Source: Stentor coeruleus
Lineage: Eukaryota; Ciliophora; Heterotrichea; Heterotrichida; Stentoridae
Assembly: GCA_001970955.1 (NCBI GenBank)
Contig: MPUH01000157.1
Span: 29,095 to 93,094, forward strand
Direction: 5' to 3'
DNA length: 64,000 bases
Below the pieces are notes generated by a model. The model was not told the origin of the DNA. It worked only from the letters and a program-made list of their open reading frames with translations, and made no database searches. The position numbers and the translations under genes were made by a program. This document shows, piece after piece, positions 37,101-45,173 of the stretch (its first letter is position 1; each line of letters starts with the position of its first letter).

Positions 37101-38174
37101 AATGTTTGAAATATATATTTTGCATTCATTTAAAATAGCGAATGAATAAGGATTTATAATATTTTTGAATAAAATCGAATTGAGGGATATTTCAGTGTTT
37201 TTCGCATACAATAATATTTGGAGAGAATTTTCAAAATTTTTGTTAGTAATTGAATTATCATTTTCGAAGAGCAAGTTATTTCCATACAAGCTACAGAAAT
37301 TACCACAGTCATATGTATGTATTAGATACATTCCGATAAATTTGCCTGAGAAACTGCATGATTCAAGATTTAATGACCCTTCAGAGAGTTTGAAAATATT
37401 ACTTAAAATTTTTTGGAAGGATGTGTTTGTTAGGTTAAGTGTTCCTTTATTGTCAATAGCAAAAAAAAAATTATTTTCTACAAAGGAAGTTTGAAAATTA
37501 AAAGTAATTTGATCAAAGTATAAATTTGATCCTTCAATACTGATTGTCAAACTTTCAGAAACTTTTATAATCGGAATAAAATTATCGCCCTTTATAGTCA
37601 ATTTTTTTACGCTTTTGGAATCTATTATAATTTTTGAGCCATAAGCACTATCAAGATTTGTATCTTGCTTAATTAAAATAGTATTGTACTCACAGCAAAG
37701 ACCTTCAAAAAGTGCTTGGCTAAGACTTTGAAAACTTTCAGTATTTCCAACTTTAATTTCAAAAGGGTTTTCTATTGTGACACCACTACAATCAGAACAA
37801 ATGCTGAGTTGACGTTTTTTACAATCGCCACCATCCCAACCACAGTTTTCATTGTTACAAGAAAGATCACAGTGGCTATTGCCCCAATCTGATAATAAAT
37901 CGCATGATTTTGGACAATTTGTTTTGCAAGAGTAGCCATCCCAAAAGCATTCTGGAATATCACATTCTGGATCGCATTGAAAATTGTGAAGTTTTTCTAA
38001 GCATTTTTCACTACAGCCTCTTATTTGGTAACACTTTATACTGTTTTCAACACAAGAATGCTGAGTGCACTCTTTATCACAAAGATTCTCTTCAAAATTA
38101 CATTTTTCTGGGCAACTAGCATCACTCATTTGAGCAAGATGATATAAAAGCAATTCTACTAATAAATAATTCAT
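34173..38174 (-). CDS. Giant surface protein: LNR repeats, beta-helix, Cys-rich stem, multi-pass membrane domain
   Basis: The protein has 1333 residues. A hydrophobic start is a signal peptide. Residues 20-120 hold three Lin12/Notch-type repeats, the third complete with C-D-L-S-C-N-N-E-N-C-G-W-D-G-G-D-C. Residues 150-600 have repeated I-x-I/V-x-x-S/N-x-F patterns of a right-handed parallel beta-helix (pectin-lyase-like). A cysteine-rich stem (about 710-805) with C-x2-C pairs like EGF/TNFR modules precedes about nine hydrophobic helices (about 810-1180) and a cytosolic tail of about 150 residues. This domain order is common in ciliate membrane protein families of unknown role, perhaps adhesion, sensing or channel-like. 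No pore motif is certain. The gene is a single uninterrupted exon. Confidence 0.75.
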   Translation of the reverse strand: MNYLLVELLLYHLAQMSDASCPEKCNFEENLCDKECTQHSCVENSIKCYQIRGCSEKCLEKLHNFQCDPECDIPECFWDGYSCKTNCPKSCDLLSDWGNSHCDLSCNNENCGWDGGDCKKRQLSICSDCSGVTIENPFEIKVGNTESFQSLSQALFEGLCCEYNTILIKQDTNLDSAYGSKIIIDSKSVKKLTIKGDNFIPIIKVSESLTISIEGSNLYFDQITFNFQTSFVENNFFFAIDNKGTLNLTNTSFQKILSNIFKLSEGSLNLESCSFSGKFIGMYLIHTYDCGNFCSLYGNNLLFENDNSITNKNFENSLQILLYAKNTEISLNSILFKNIINPYSFAILNECKIYISNIVVENVIISEMFYIMNSDNLIIKNVRIYYSNFGIGFFKSKFCLNGEISEVISKHVETSKGIFIFQGTEIRAINIQIYEVTGTTILCEKESILIIKNSTIINQNSTESSGINIVDSDVEVTDIVISGMKSKISGCMSIIRNYNENYNTIENSKFLNCETKSGAGLYIEDADTNIFGCEFSNNIANNRGGGLKLKGVLNWPTIIVENSTFYNNTASGGGGLHWTKIYLVESENDYINNSALFGIDKATSIESLEYANKINNVIPGKVIPQCLIFILKDYYNQTISDDNSSVITLSNGDKDATSSIYGNDLKRAINGQFKFCNFIVYGAPGSKAEIKAELFTSRSGLLALLSVTVELLLSECKLGEVVTNNKNECIACEEGFYSFFNNETSCHKCPADATCSGNELIPVKGFWHSSPSSTSIFPCINADACSSNGTCFESYTGNLCAVCEKGYVYSSSNTCKKCPSKTENIVLITFLSVLFTIIICYIIYRTYEDANEMKVYHSVLIKILMNYFQVMMITSALKMRWPKPFYQLINIQEQIGSSTGKLLSIDCLIQDTTDISPFYVNILLNFLAPFILGSLIALVWGIVALFKGIKRIIIPFTTSIVVVLFLIHPGISNMSLSIFYCFEINEGEFWNLNALDIQCYTNDYARDYYAIFILGLILWTIGMPAIAYAILRKNKKELETTEIKAKYGFLYHGYHSNRYYWEFVIMFRKILIISVALFLKYCTVPLQLIFILFILIGALVLNLYYKPFELNELNRTENFSIGLSIICFTSGLMIEFQDSYVWHAILFTILIIFNFLFFCYFAKRVYQAIGHYLWNACPHIARALCPKIPRPRIKIREIIQKESRKKNNGNTEYELQPSFADSNREVVIQLCNMRSYVDLYNEILAARFSSENIDEIERRENIIASQETNLINEAFDITPQLEPRPFYKRLFSRKKNKQAIKDKIDFIRKNTHLEVLRQSVSELDNEECENLQK

Positions 38175-39365
38175 TTATATTCAACATTTTACTTTAAACT
38201 CAACTAAACCAAGAAAAATTACTCATATGAAAAAAAAAAACCCCTTTATATAATTATCAAAAAAGTAAGTAGCCTTTATAATAATAAAAGTAATACCCTT
38301 TCTTTAATAAAGCTTCATTTATTCTTTTTATTAAATATCTATTCCTTGGTTGTCATTTATAATAAACAAAATAAATTTCCACCCATTCTTTGCTTATGAA
38401 ATAAAGCCAGAACTATTCTATTTATAAATTATATATCGAAACTATATAGATAATATCTATGATAAATTAATATAAATACATATGCATTTTAATTCAGCTT
38501 TTATATACTAATATGATGGAAGATTTACTAATAGGCACTCCAGGAGCCTTCAAATTTTTCGGGGAATTTCTGTATGTTCGCTATGACCATTATTAAAAGG
38601 TTTAGATTAGTGACCAAATATAGTGCGTGTGCATGTAAGTTGCTATACTGAGGCCCAAAAGGACCTAAAAGAACTTATGGAAGTTTCAACAACCTCCTCT
38701 CAAAAATAATTGACTATCGTGAATCGAAAGGGAGTCAGTAAAAGATAATTGGTAAATATGAGTATTTTCTAGTAAAGCCTGATCAACCGACAAACCAGGA
38801 TAAATTTATGCTTGCTTGTTAGGTGCAGATTCCTAAGCGATAAAACTTTATTCTAGTTTAATCTAATTCACCTTTTATAATAATAAAACCCTTCAGTGAT
38901 TATAGGATACGCTTATGTAAAATATTTGATTAAAGTAAGATGTAGTTTAAGTTAATCTTATAATTCAAGGACCTGAAAAGTAAAGAATATTGTTAAGAAT
39001 CCTTAATACTGTTAAATGATACTTGAGATATGCTATTAAGATCTTAATTCAATAGTAAAGTTTAAAAAAATTTAGTCTGGAAATCTAAGATTATTGGAAT
39101 GCAAATGCTATTTGCCTAATATGGTTATTCATAGGAGATGCTTACAGTAATCTTCCATCATAATCCTTGCATATAATTCATTTTTCAAAAATAAACTTTT
39201 ACCATCAAAGCTTAAAAATTTTAAATCAAATAAAACAATGTAAAGCGAAACTATTCAAAGAAATAAATTGCCACTTTACGGAGAAAAAAAATTGATCTTT
39301 TGAGAAAGTAGCCTTAGTAAACTGAAAATAGACAATACAATTAAAATTATTATAGGGTAATCAGA
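38175..39365. other. Intergenic 1.2 kb containing an inverted-repeat element
   Basis: It lies between two minus-strand genes, upstream of the surface protein. The first 340 bp and last 205 bp are plain AT-rich DNA. The centre is the element described separately. Confidence 0.5.
38514..39160. mobile_element. TA-flanked inverted-repeat element (MITE or IES-like), 647 bp
   Basis: The left end reads TGATGGAAGATTTACT and the right end, reverse-complemented, TGATGGAAGATTACTG. They match for 14 bases, then again after a one-base gap. Similarity continues more weakly for about 13 further bases (ending ...CTCC). Both ends are bounded by TA, which fits a TA target-site duplication as made by Tc1/mariner elements or left at TA-bounded ciliate IESs. 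The interior has no frame above 60 codons, and its first 350 bp is richer in G and C than the flanks. It is probably a non-autonomous transposon, or an internal eliminated segment kept in the macronucleus. Confidence 0.55.
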
Positions 39366-42300
39366 TTAGTTAGGAACTGATTTTGGTATTTCAAGAATAC
39401 AGCATAAAGTCTCAATTAAAGTTGAAACATTCTTACTAAAAGGAGTACTGCTTAATAAGTATTTCTCAATTGCGGATTTTGTATATTCAAGTTTCTCCAA
39501 GTTTTGAATATTGAAATTTTGCTTTTCTTTGAGTTCTATAATTTTATCTTCATACTGCTTAATCAGTTCCTGCTTTGAATTCAATTCCTTTGTAGCTTTT
39601 TCAAGTTCTATTGACAATTTAGTCAGATCTTCTTGATAGACTGCACTTTCTTCATAACTTGATGCATTAAAGATACTCACTCCATCTTTAATAATTTTTG
39701 AGGTTAAATCGCTGAATGTATCACTTTCATAATCTTCAACATGAGCTCTTACACTCTTTAATTCATCCAAAAACTGCTCTACTATTCCATCTCTTGGAGA
39801 TACAATTGGTGATTGACTAATCGATTTATTTTCATCAATTTTTTCTCTAGCAAGTATCCTCAAAATTTCCTGAATATCTTCTTTTTTACAAAGTTGATAT
39901 ATTAAGCTAAGTGCTTTTTTGTATTTATTTGCTTCTTGGCTAAGCTTAGCATTGATCATTTCTAAAGATTTGCAAGTCTGCATGAGCTCTTGATATTCAT
40001 CATGTAAATCATTTTTTATTTCTTTGTCTGTCCACAAAAACTTATCATTGTGCTTATGCTTGATTAAATACCAAATTTTATTTTCATAGTTCACAACTTT
40101 TATTGGGATGTATTCAGTTAAATCTTGCTGATTTTCCAATTCTTGCCTGAGTTTTTCTATTAAAATATTTGAGCTTGCCAATTTTTTAGCATAACTATCC
40201 AGTTGCTTATTTAAAAAAGTTCTTTCTTTGCAGAAAATTTCTTGAAGTTCTTTTTCTTGTTTTTCGAGTTTTTTACATTGTTCATCTAAAAAAGCTATTT
40301 GAGTTTTGTAAGTGCTTCTAATTTGTCTGATATCTTCACTCATATTAAGATCATTCATTCTATCCTCAAGAGATTTTTCAAAGTATTCTTCACTTTTAAA
40401 ATTTTTAGACATGCTCAAATCAAGCTTCTCGACTTTCATAGTCAAATCCTCATCTTTTGATTGTGTAGTTTTAAGGATGATTATTTCTTCAGACTGTTTA
40501 TTACATTGAATAATGAGCTTATCTCTTGACGCTAAAAGCGTATTTTTTTCATGTTCTAACTCAGTTATTTGTATCGTTTTTTGCTCTAGGATTTCTTCAA
40601 GTTCTTCAATTGTTGTAAGTATTGTACACATACTAGAGTCTTTTTCACTAATTGCTGTACTAAGCTTTATTATTTTTACTTGTGCTTCATTTATTTGCTC
40701 TTTAAAACTTTTATTAATTGTCTTTATTTTATCTTTCAAAGCACTTATGCTTTCAAGTTTTTTATCCAGTAATATAGTTATAGAACCCATTTTTTCTTCA
40801 CTTTGTACATAAAATTCATATGCACTATCCTCAAGTTCTTTGATTTTTCTATGAAGCCCTCTAATCACATTCTGTGTGTTTCTATCTTTACTGATAATTT
40901 TCATTGAGTTGATGAGTTGCTTTTCTAAATTGCTTGAATATTCTATTTTTTCTATAAGTTGCTTGTTGAGGTTCTGGTTTTCAAGAATCAATTTAGTATT
41001 ATGGTCTTCTACTTTTTTTAAATTTTCATTCGATATTTTAATCTTTGAGTTTAAGTTTTCAATGTTCGCAGTGTTTTTAAGAATATTTTTGTCTTCTTGA
41101 TCTTGAAAAGTTTTAAACTCATCGTTTTTAGCTTTAAGATTTCTAATTTCTATCTCTAGAGCTTTAATCTTACTTTTATCAAGAGCAATGCTTTCTTCTA
41201 TTTTTAGTTCGACAGCTTGTCTCTCTTTGCTTACTACTTCATTTAATCTTCGCTTATCTGGCAATATTTCAATGCTATACAAGTTAGCGCATATTAGATT
41301 AGATTCCAGTATACTTTTTTCTCTACTTTCATAATCTTCTAATTTTTTTATAACTCTCACTGTCTCTCGTTTGCTTTTCTGCATTTCCTGATTTGTTTTC
41401 TGAATTTCTTGTTGCAAGCTTTCATATTTTTGGGTCATTTTAATATTAAAGTCTTGCAGACTTTTATTTTCTTCTACAAGTTCTGATAGGTTTCTGTGCA
41501 AATTTAGATTCTCTTGAGCTAAAGATTTACTATTTTTGAATGAATCATCAAATCTGAGTTTTTCAATCTCTTGCTGTAATAACTTAAGCATTTCTTGAGA
41601 TTTATTTCTAAAATCATCGAATTCTTGAGTTTTTTCTAAAAATTCCCTCTCTTTTTGCATCAGTTGTTTCCGTAATTCTTTGATTAGATTTCCATACTTA
41701 TAAGTTGATGAAACCTCTGAGCTTTCGCCTTGGCACACTTTAAGCTGAATTTGCTTTCTTCCTACAATCTCAGGTTTTTCTTTACTTAATTTGAGTAATT
41801 TAGCGTTTTTATCATTTTCTATACTTGAACCTAAATGTTCACTGATCTTTTGTTCTTGGTTATATGCTTTTATTTTACTGTTTTTCGTTTCTTCTTTTAA
41901 TTTATCATTCTCTCTATTCAATGAATTATTTGTTCTTTTCAAACTCAACAATAGTGAGTGAAGCTGTTTAATTTCATTGCTTTTCATTTCATTTTCGTGT
42001 TTCAAGTCATTGATTTCTTTTTCATATATTTTGTCAATGCTTTTATTTCTTATCTGGACTTTAATATTGTTTGAAAAAATGTCTAAGGAACTACGACGAG
42101 GAATCTCTGAAGCATCGCATCTAAACCTTGGGGTTACAATATCTTCAATAGTCTTTTCAATTTGTTCAGTGTCAGTTCTAAATGTCGCCAAAACATTTTT
42201 GTATTCAGGGTTACTTTTAGACACTATTTCTTGTAGGAATATTCCGTGAGTAGTCAGTTTCTGCATTAATTTCCCTAAAGTTTTTAGCTTTTCAGTAACT

Positions 42301-42473
42301 ATTTTCATAAAATAATTTGGATCAGATATCTCGTCTATTCTTTGGCTTGATTGATTTAGGAGGTCAAATGAAGGAGATAAATTGCGAGAAATAGTATTAG
42401 GGGATGAAAGTTTGCGGGTAAGCTGAGTCAAGTTCTGAGTTTGAGGTTTTCTTAAGTTTTTATCTTTAAGCAT
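39366..42473 (-). CDS. Long coiled-coil protein, unrecognised
   Basis: The protein has 1035 residues. After a Ser/Thr/Asn-rich N-terminus (about 1-60) and a short helical region, nearly everything from about 125 to 880 is heptad-patterned, with Lys/Glu/Leu/Asn repeats and few prolines, so it is a rod of several coiled coils. A break at about 770-800 contains a small non-coil segment with tryptophans (IWYLIKHKHNDKFLWTDKEI). A Ser/Pro patch (SQSPIVSPRD) near residue 880 could be phosphorylated by proline-directed kinases. No motor, kinase or membrane region is present. Such rods usually build basal bodies, rootlets or cortical fibres. I cannot name the family. Confidence 0.6.
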   Translation of the reverse strand: MLKDKNLRKPQTQNLTQLTRKLSSPNTISRNLSPSFDLLNQSSQRIDEISDPNYFMKIVTEKLKTLGKLMQKLTTHGIFLQEIVSKSNPEYKNVLATFRTDTEQIEKTIEDIVTPRFRCDASEIPRRSSLDIFSNNIKVQIRNKSIDKIYEKEINDLKHENEMKSNEIKQLHSLLLSLKRTNNSLNRENDKLKEETKNSKIKAYNQEQKISEHLGSSIENDKNAKLLKLSKEKPEIVGRKQIQLKVCQGESSEVSSTYKYGNLIKELRKQLMQKEREFLEKTQEFDDFRNKSQEMLKLLQQEIEKLRFDDSFKNSKSLAQENLNLHRNLSELVEENKSLQDFNIKMTQKYESLQQEIQKTNQEMQKSKRETVRVIKKLEDYESREKSILESNLICANLYSIEILPDKRRLNEVVSKERQAVELKIEESIALDKSKIKALEIEIRNLKAKNDEFKTFQDQEDKNILKNTANIENLNSKIKISNENLKKVEDHNTKLILENQNLNKQLIEKIEYSSNLEKQLINSMKIISKDRNTQNVIRGLHRKIKELEDSAYEFYVQSEEKMGSITILLDKKLESISALKDKIKTINKSFKEQINEAQVKIIKLSTAISEKDSSMCTILTTIEELEEILEQKTIQITELEHEKNTLLASRDKLIIQCNKQSEEIIILKTTQSKDEDLTMKVEKLDLSMSKNFKSEEYFEKSLEDRMNDLNMSEDIRQIRSTYKTQIAFLDEQCKKLEKQEKELQEIFCKERTFLNKQLDSYAKKLASSNILIEKLRQELENQQDLTEYIPIKVVNYENKIWYLIKHKHNDKFLWTDKEIKNDLHDEYQELMQTCKSLEMINAKLSQEANKYKKALSLIYQLCKKEDIQEILRILAREKIDENKSISQSPIVSPRDGIVEQFLDELKSVRAHVEDYESDTFSDLTSKIIKDGVSIFNASSYEESAVYQEDLTKLSIELEKATKELNSKQELIKQYEDKIIELKEKQNFNIQNLEKLEYTKSAIEKYLLSSTPFSKNVSTLIETLCCILEIPKSVPN

Positions 42474-42806
42474 AATAAAATTCTTAGTTTCTTTTATTAA
42501 AATGGTATACTATTTATAACTATCATTTGCTTTAGAAGTAAGTTTATTAATAATTCTATAGAGAAAAGTTGTTTAAATTAGAGCATGAAAAAAGATTTCA
42601 TTTCTTGCAAGTTTAAATTAAAGTTTATTATCAAAATGTAACATGATTAATAATTTTCGATATTTATAAATCGTCTTCTACTTCAAATAATATTTTATTC
42701 CTCTAAACCAATTATAATCTTTATCTAGCTTTTATCATACTAATCATACAATTTGCATTCACATTTAAATCTTTTAACTGCAAGTTTAATAAAACTATAT
42801 TAAATA
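42474..42806. other. Divergent intergenic region
   Basis: 333 bp between two start codons. AT-rich; the last 150 bp is C/A/T-rich and G-poor. No motif was recognised. Confidence 0.5.
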
Positions 42807-43547
42807 ATGTCAAAGCAAGCAGATTTTTTAAAGGTCAGTGAAAGTGTCCATCGAAGAACATACTCTAATAATATTGATGATATTAAAGGCCTTAAAGTTG
42901 GCCACCGTCGTACAATGTCAAACACAGCATTCGATTTTGCAAAATTCAATATTCAATCACTACCAGTTGCTAAAGAAGAACCAAAAACTCCTGAGTCTAT
43001 TGAATCTCCTCACAAACATACAGTCCAGAAAAAGAAAAAAGGTTTTTTAAGTTTACTTAACGCAGCAATGTCATATTTTAATCAAGAAGCTCAGTTTCCA
43101 ATCAAATTTCCCCCAAGTGAATTAGACATATTAAAATCCCAGCTTGAAAAGCTCACAATAACATATAAAGAACTAGAGGAATCAAATAACAAGCTTAATG
43201 ATGATTGTGATAAAGTTAAGAAAAACATCGATAAACAGAATCAAAATAAAAAAACTCTTGAAGCAAGTGTCAATGAATTGAAGAAGTATACACAACAACT
43301 TGAAAGCAATTTGAAAAAAAATTATTCAGAACTTAAAATAGAGCAAAAAAGAAGCGAAGAGCTTGTTTTTAATGTGGCAGAACATGAAAAAATTAGGATG
43401 AGTCCTCAAAACTTAGGTACTGACGATTCTGATAGGAAGTTAAAAAGAAAAAATACTGATATCGATAAACCAGCGCCTAGGCCAATTAATTATAAGCCTA
43501 TAACTCAAAGAGGAATTCGTAACTCTCGTGATGTGAGGAAAAAATAA
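42807..43547 (+). CDS. Small coiled-coil protein with N-terminal kinase-site motifs
   Basis: The protein has 246 residues. The N-terminus carries HRRTYS (15-20) and HRRTMS (33-38), close to the HKRTIS and HKRTFT sites of the gene at 4015. Both are ideal for basophilic kinases and 14-3-3 binding after phosphorylation. A short basic patch (KKKKGF) is followed by a coiled coil at about 105-195 and a basic, Asn/Arg-rich tail. There are no catalytic, zinc or membrane features. It may be a small phospho-regulated scaffold. The family was not recognised. Confidence 0.55.
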   Translation: MSKQADFLKVSESVHRRTYSNNIDDIKGLKVGHRRTMSNTAFDFAKFNIQSLPVAKEEPKTPESIESPHKHTVQKKKKGFLSLLNAAMSYFNQEAQFPIKFPPSELDILKSQLEKLTITYKELEESNNKLNDDCDKVKKNIDKQNQNKKTLEASVNELKKYTQQLESNLKKNYSELKIEQKRSEELVFNVAEHEKIRMSPQNLGTDDSDRKLKRKNTDIDKPAPRPINYKPITQRGIRNSRDVRKK

Positions 43548-44530
43548 TTAATCTTTATTCAAAATTAAACTTCAATTATTATTCAGTTGAAAACTCATGA
43601 TTTAAGCGTTTTCTCCAACAACGATATAAAATAGTACTTTTCTTGATGATACACAGAAAAATTAAATCACAATTATTGTCCTATTTAAAAATAATTATTT
43701 ATGCGTTTTATCCAAGAACTATAATTCACATTATTAAATCTGCAATTTTATAAAGTCTTAGATATTTATTGCAAGCTAAAATTCAGTTATTAGCAAATTC
43801 TAACTGTAAAAGCATTGATGAAATTTAGCATTATCCTTAGTAGCGTATCCTTACACACATATCTTCAGAGAGATTCATAATTTTTTTCTAAAAATGGAAA
43901 TTAATAAAAAATATATTTTTAACTTGATTTTTAATCTAATATAATTTTATTTTTNTTGTTTTTTAAACTTATAATTTGAAATTTATATTCCAGATTATGT
44001 AGACCTTGAATCTATGAAATTTTAGTAAGATTTCAATTGGAATAATAGTATATTTATGCAAAAATAAATTAATTGAAAAATTTATTATCGAGTATTCTGA
44101 TTACTAAAGAACTTCTAAACAGTAAACATAACTAATGATTTACCGCACGGCTAAGGATGACTTATATTACTACCACTCTAAATTATTTAATCATGCTATC
44201 TGTTTTTGAGACCTCTAAAATTTTTTAAAGTAGTTTTAAAAAGTGTTACTTCATTTGGTTAAATTCCTCTTAAATTTCTCCTAATATCTTTTTCAGAATT
44301 TCCTCCAGCGTTCTTAATATATTTTTCAGTATTAATGCCAATAAATCTAAAGCGCATATTATTTTAGAATTTACCACAAGATAATATATTTGTTAGTATA
44401 TGCTAAATATATTTAATAAACTGATTTAAAAACTACATTTTTATATAGGATGAAATGCTATAGTTTGCAAGCTCATTGGGAACAATTTTTTATAAGAATT
44501 ATATATAGTAAACTATCTTTAGCTCCTTGA
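43548..44530. other. Intergenic, AT-rich, with contig join
   Basis: AT-rich stretch holding a single N at 43955, probably a scaffold join like the two others, though here no duplicated flank is visible. Sequence to the right of it belongs to the contig with the rRNA-like fragment. Nothing else was recognised. Confidence 0.5.
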
Positions 44531-44534
44531 GAAA

Positions 44535-45010
44535 AATATGGTATAGCCCTTCGAGGATACCTCCTGAATATTTAACCCGAATCTAGCGATCTGTCTAGCA
44601 GGAGGAGTCATAGGAATCTCTGGTCCTTGTTAAAACTGTATTTATTTGTCCTTCAGGTATCTTTTTTACACCATAGGTGGCACGTGTTTAACGGGATGCG
44701 GGGCCATGATGACTTGAAACTGAAAATTTTGGCCATTTGCCTTTTTTTCCTTCAGTTGCCTCAAAGATTCAGTTCGACATCCCAAGGATTACCTTCGGTT
44801 GGGTCCTTACTGCTAACTGAGTCCCCAGACTGCATGAAGGCAATCGGATGAGCACATATGAGCCTAAGCTGTGACTTTATGATTTTTGCCTAGGAAGTGT
44901 GACTAGGCTTAGAAATGGGTATGACATTAGTCTAGTAGACTGATATCCATGCAGTCAACCTAGCGAGAACGGTGGGGCACTATCCGTCTAGTATAAAGCT
45001 TAGATGGACC
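44535..45010 (-). pseudogene. Degenerate mitochondrial/bacterial-type SSU rRNA fragment (probable numt)
   Basis: An island much richer in G and C than its surroundings. On the minus strand it contains CAAGTCATCATGGCCC, then ACACGTGCCACCTATGG, matching E. coli 16S rRNA around positions 1190-1235 (CAAGTCATCATGGCCC, ACACGTGCTACAATGG). Upstream GTCTGGGGACTCAG resembles the CCTGGGGAGTACG block. Downstream GACAGATCGCTAGAT and GAAGGGCTATACC resemble the AATCGCTAGTAAT and GGGCCTTGTACACACC blocks, in the right order. Nuclear 18S rRNA lacks this wording, so it is organelle-type. The near-universal AAACTCAAA-GAATTGACGG block and the CACACCGCCCGTC block are missing, so it cannot be a working rRNA. The part from about 44840 to 45010 is assigned more loosely. 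Confidence 0.75.
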
Positions 45011-45173
45011 ATATATTAAACCTAAAGTAGTTTCTTCTTTACCTCCTTAAGTACTAATAACACTATCTATAATACTTTAGAATTTGTTTTTTTATTATTA
45101 ACTTAAACGAAAACGATCATTTACAAAAATGAAGAGTAACTTATCTTATAAGGCTTTCTTTATTCTAACTCTA

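Noticed and set aside
44627-44851. 74-codon frame on the plus strand
   Set aside because: It lies on the opposite strand of the rRNA-like fragment and is fortuitous.
44535-45010. GC-rich island as SRP RNA, RNase P RNA or U3
   Set aside because: A GGTGGCACGTG stretch and a box-C-like ATGATGA suggested these, but the minus strand matches 16S-type rRNA blocks in order, which explains the region better.
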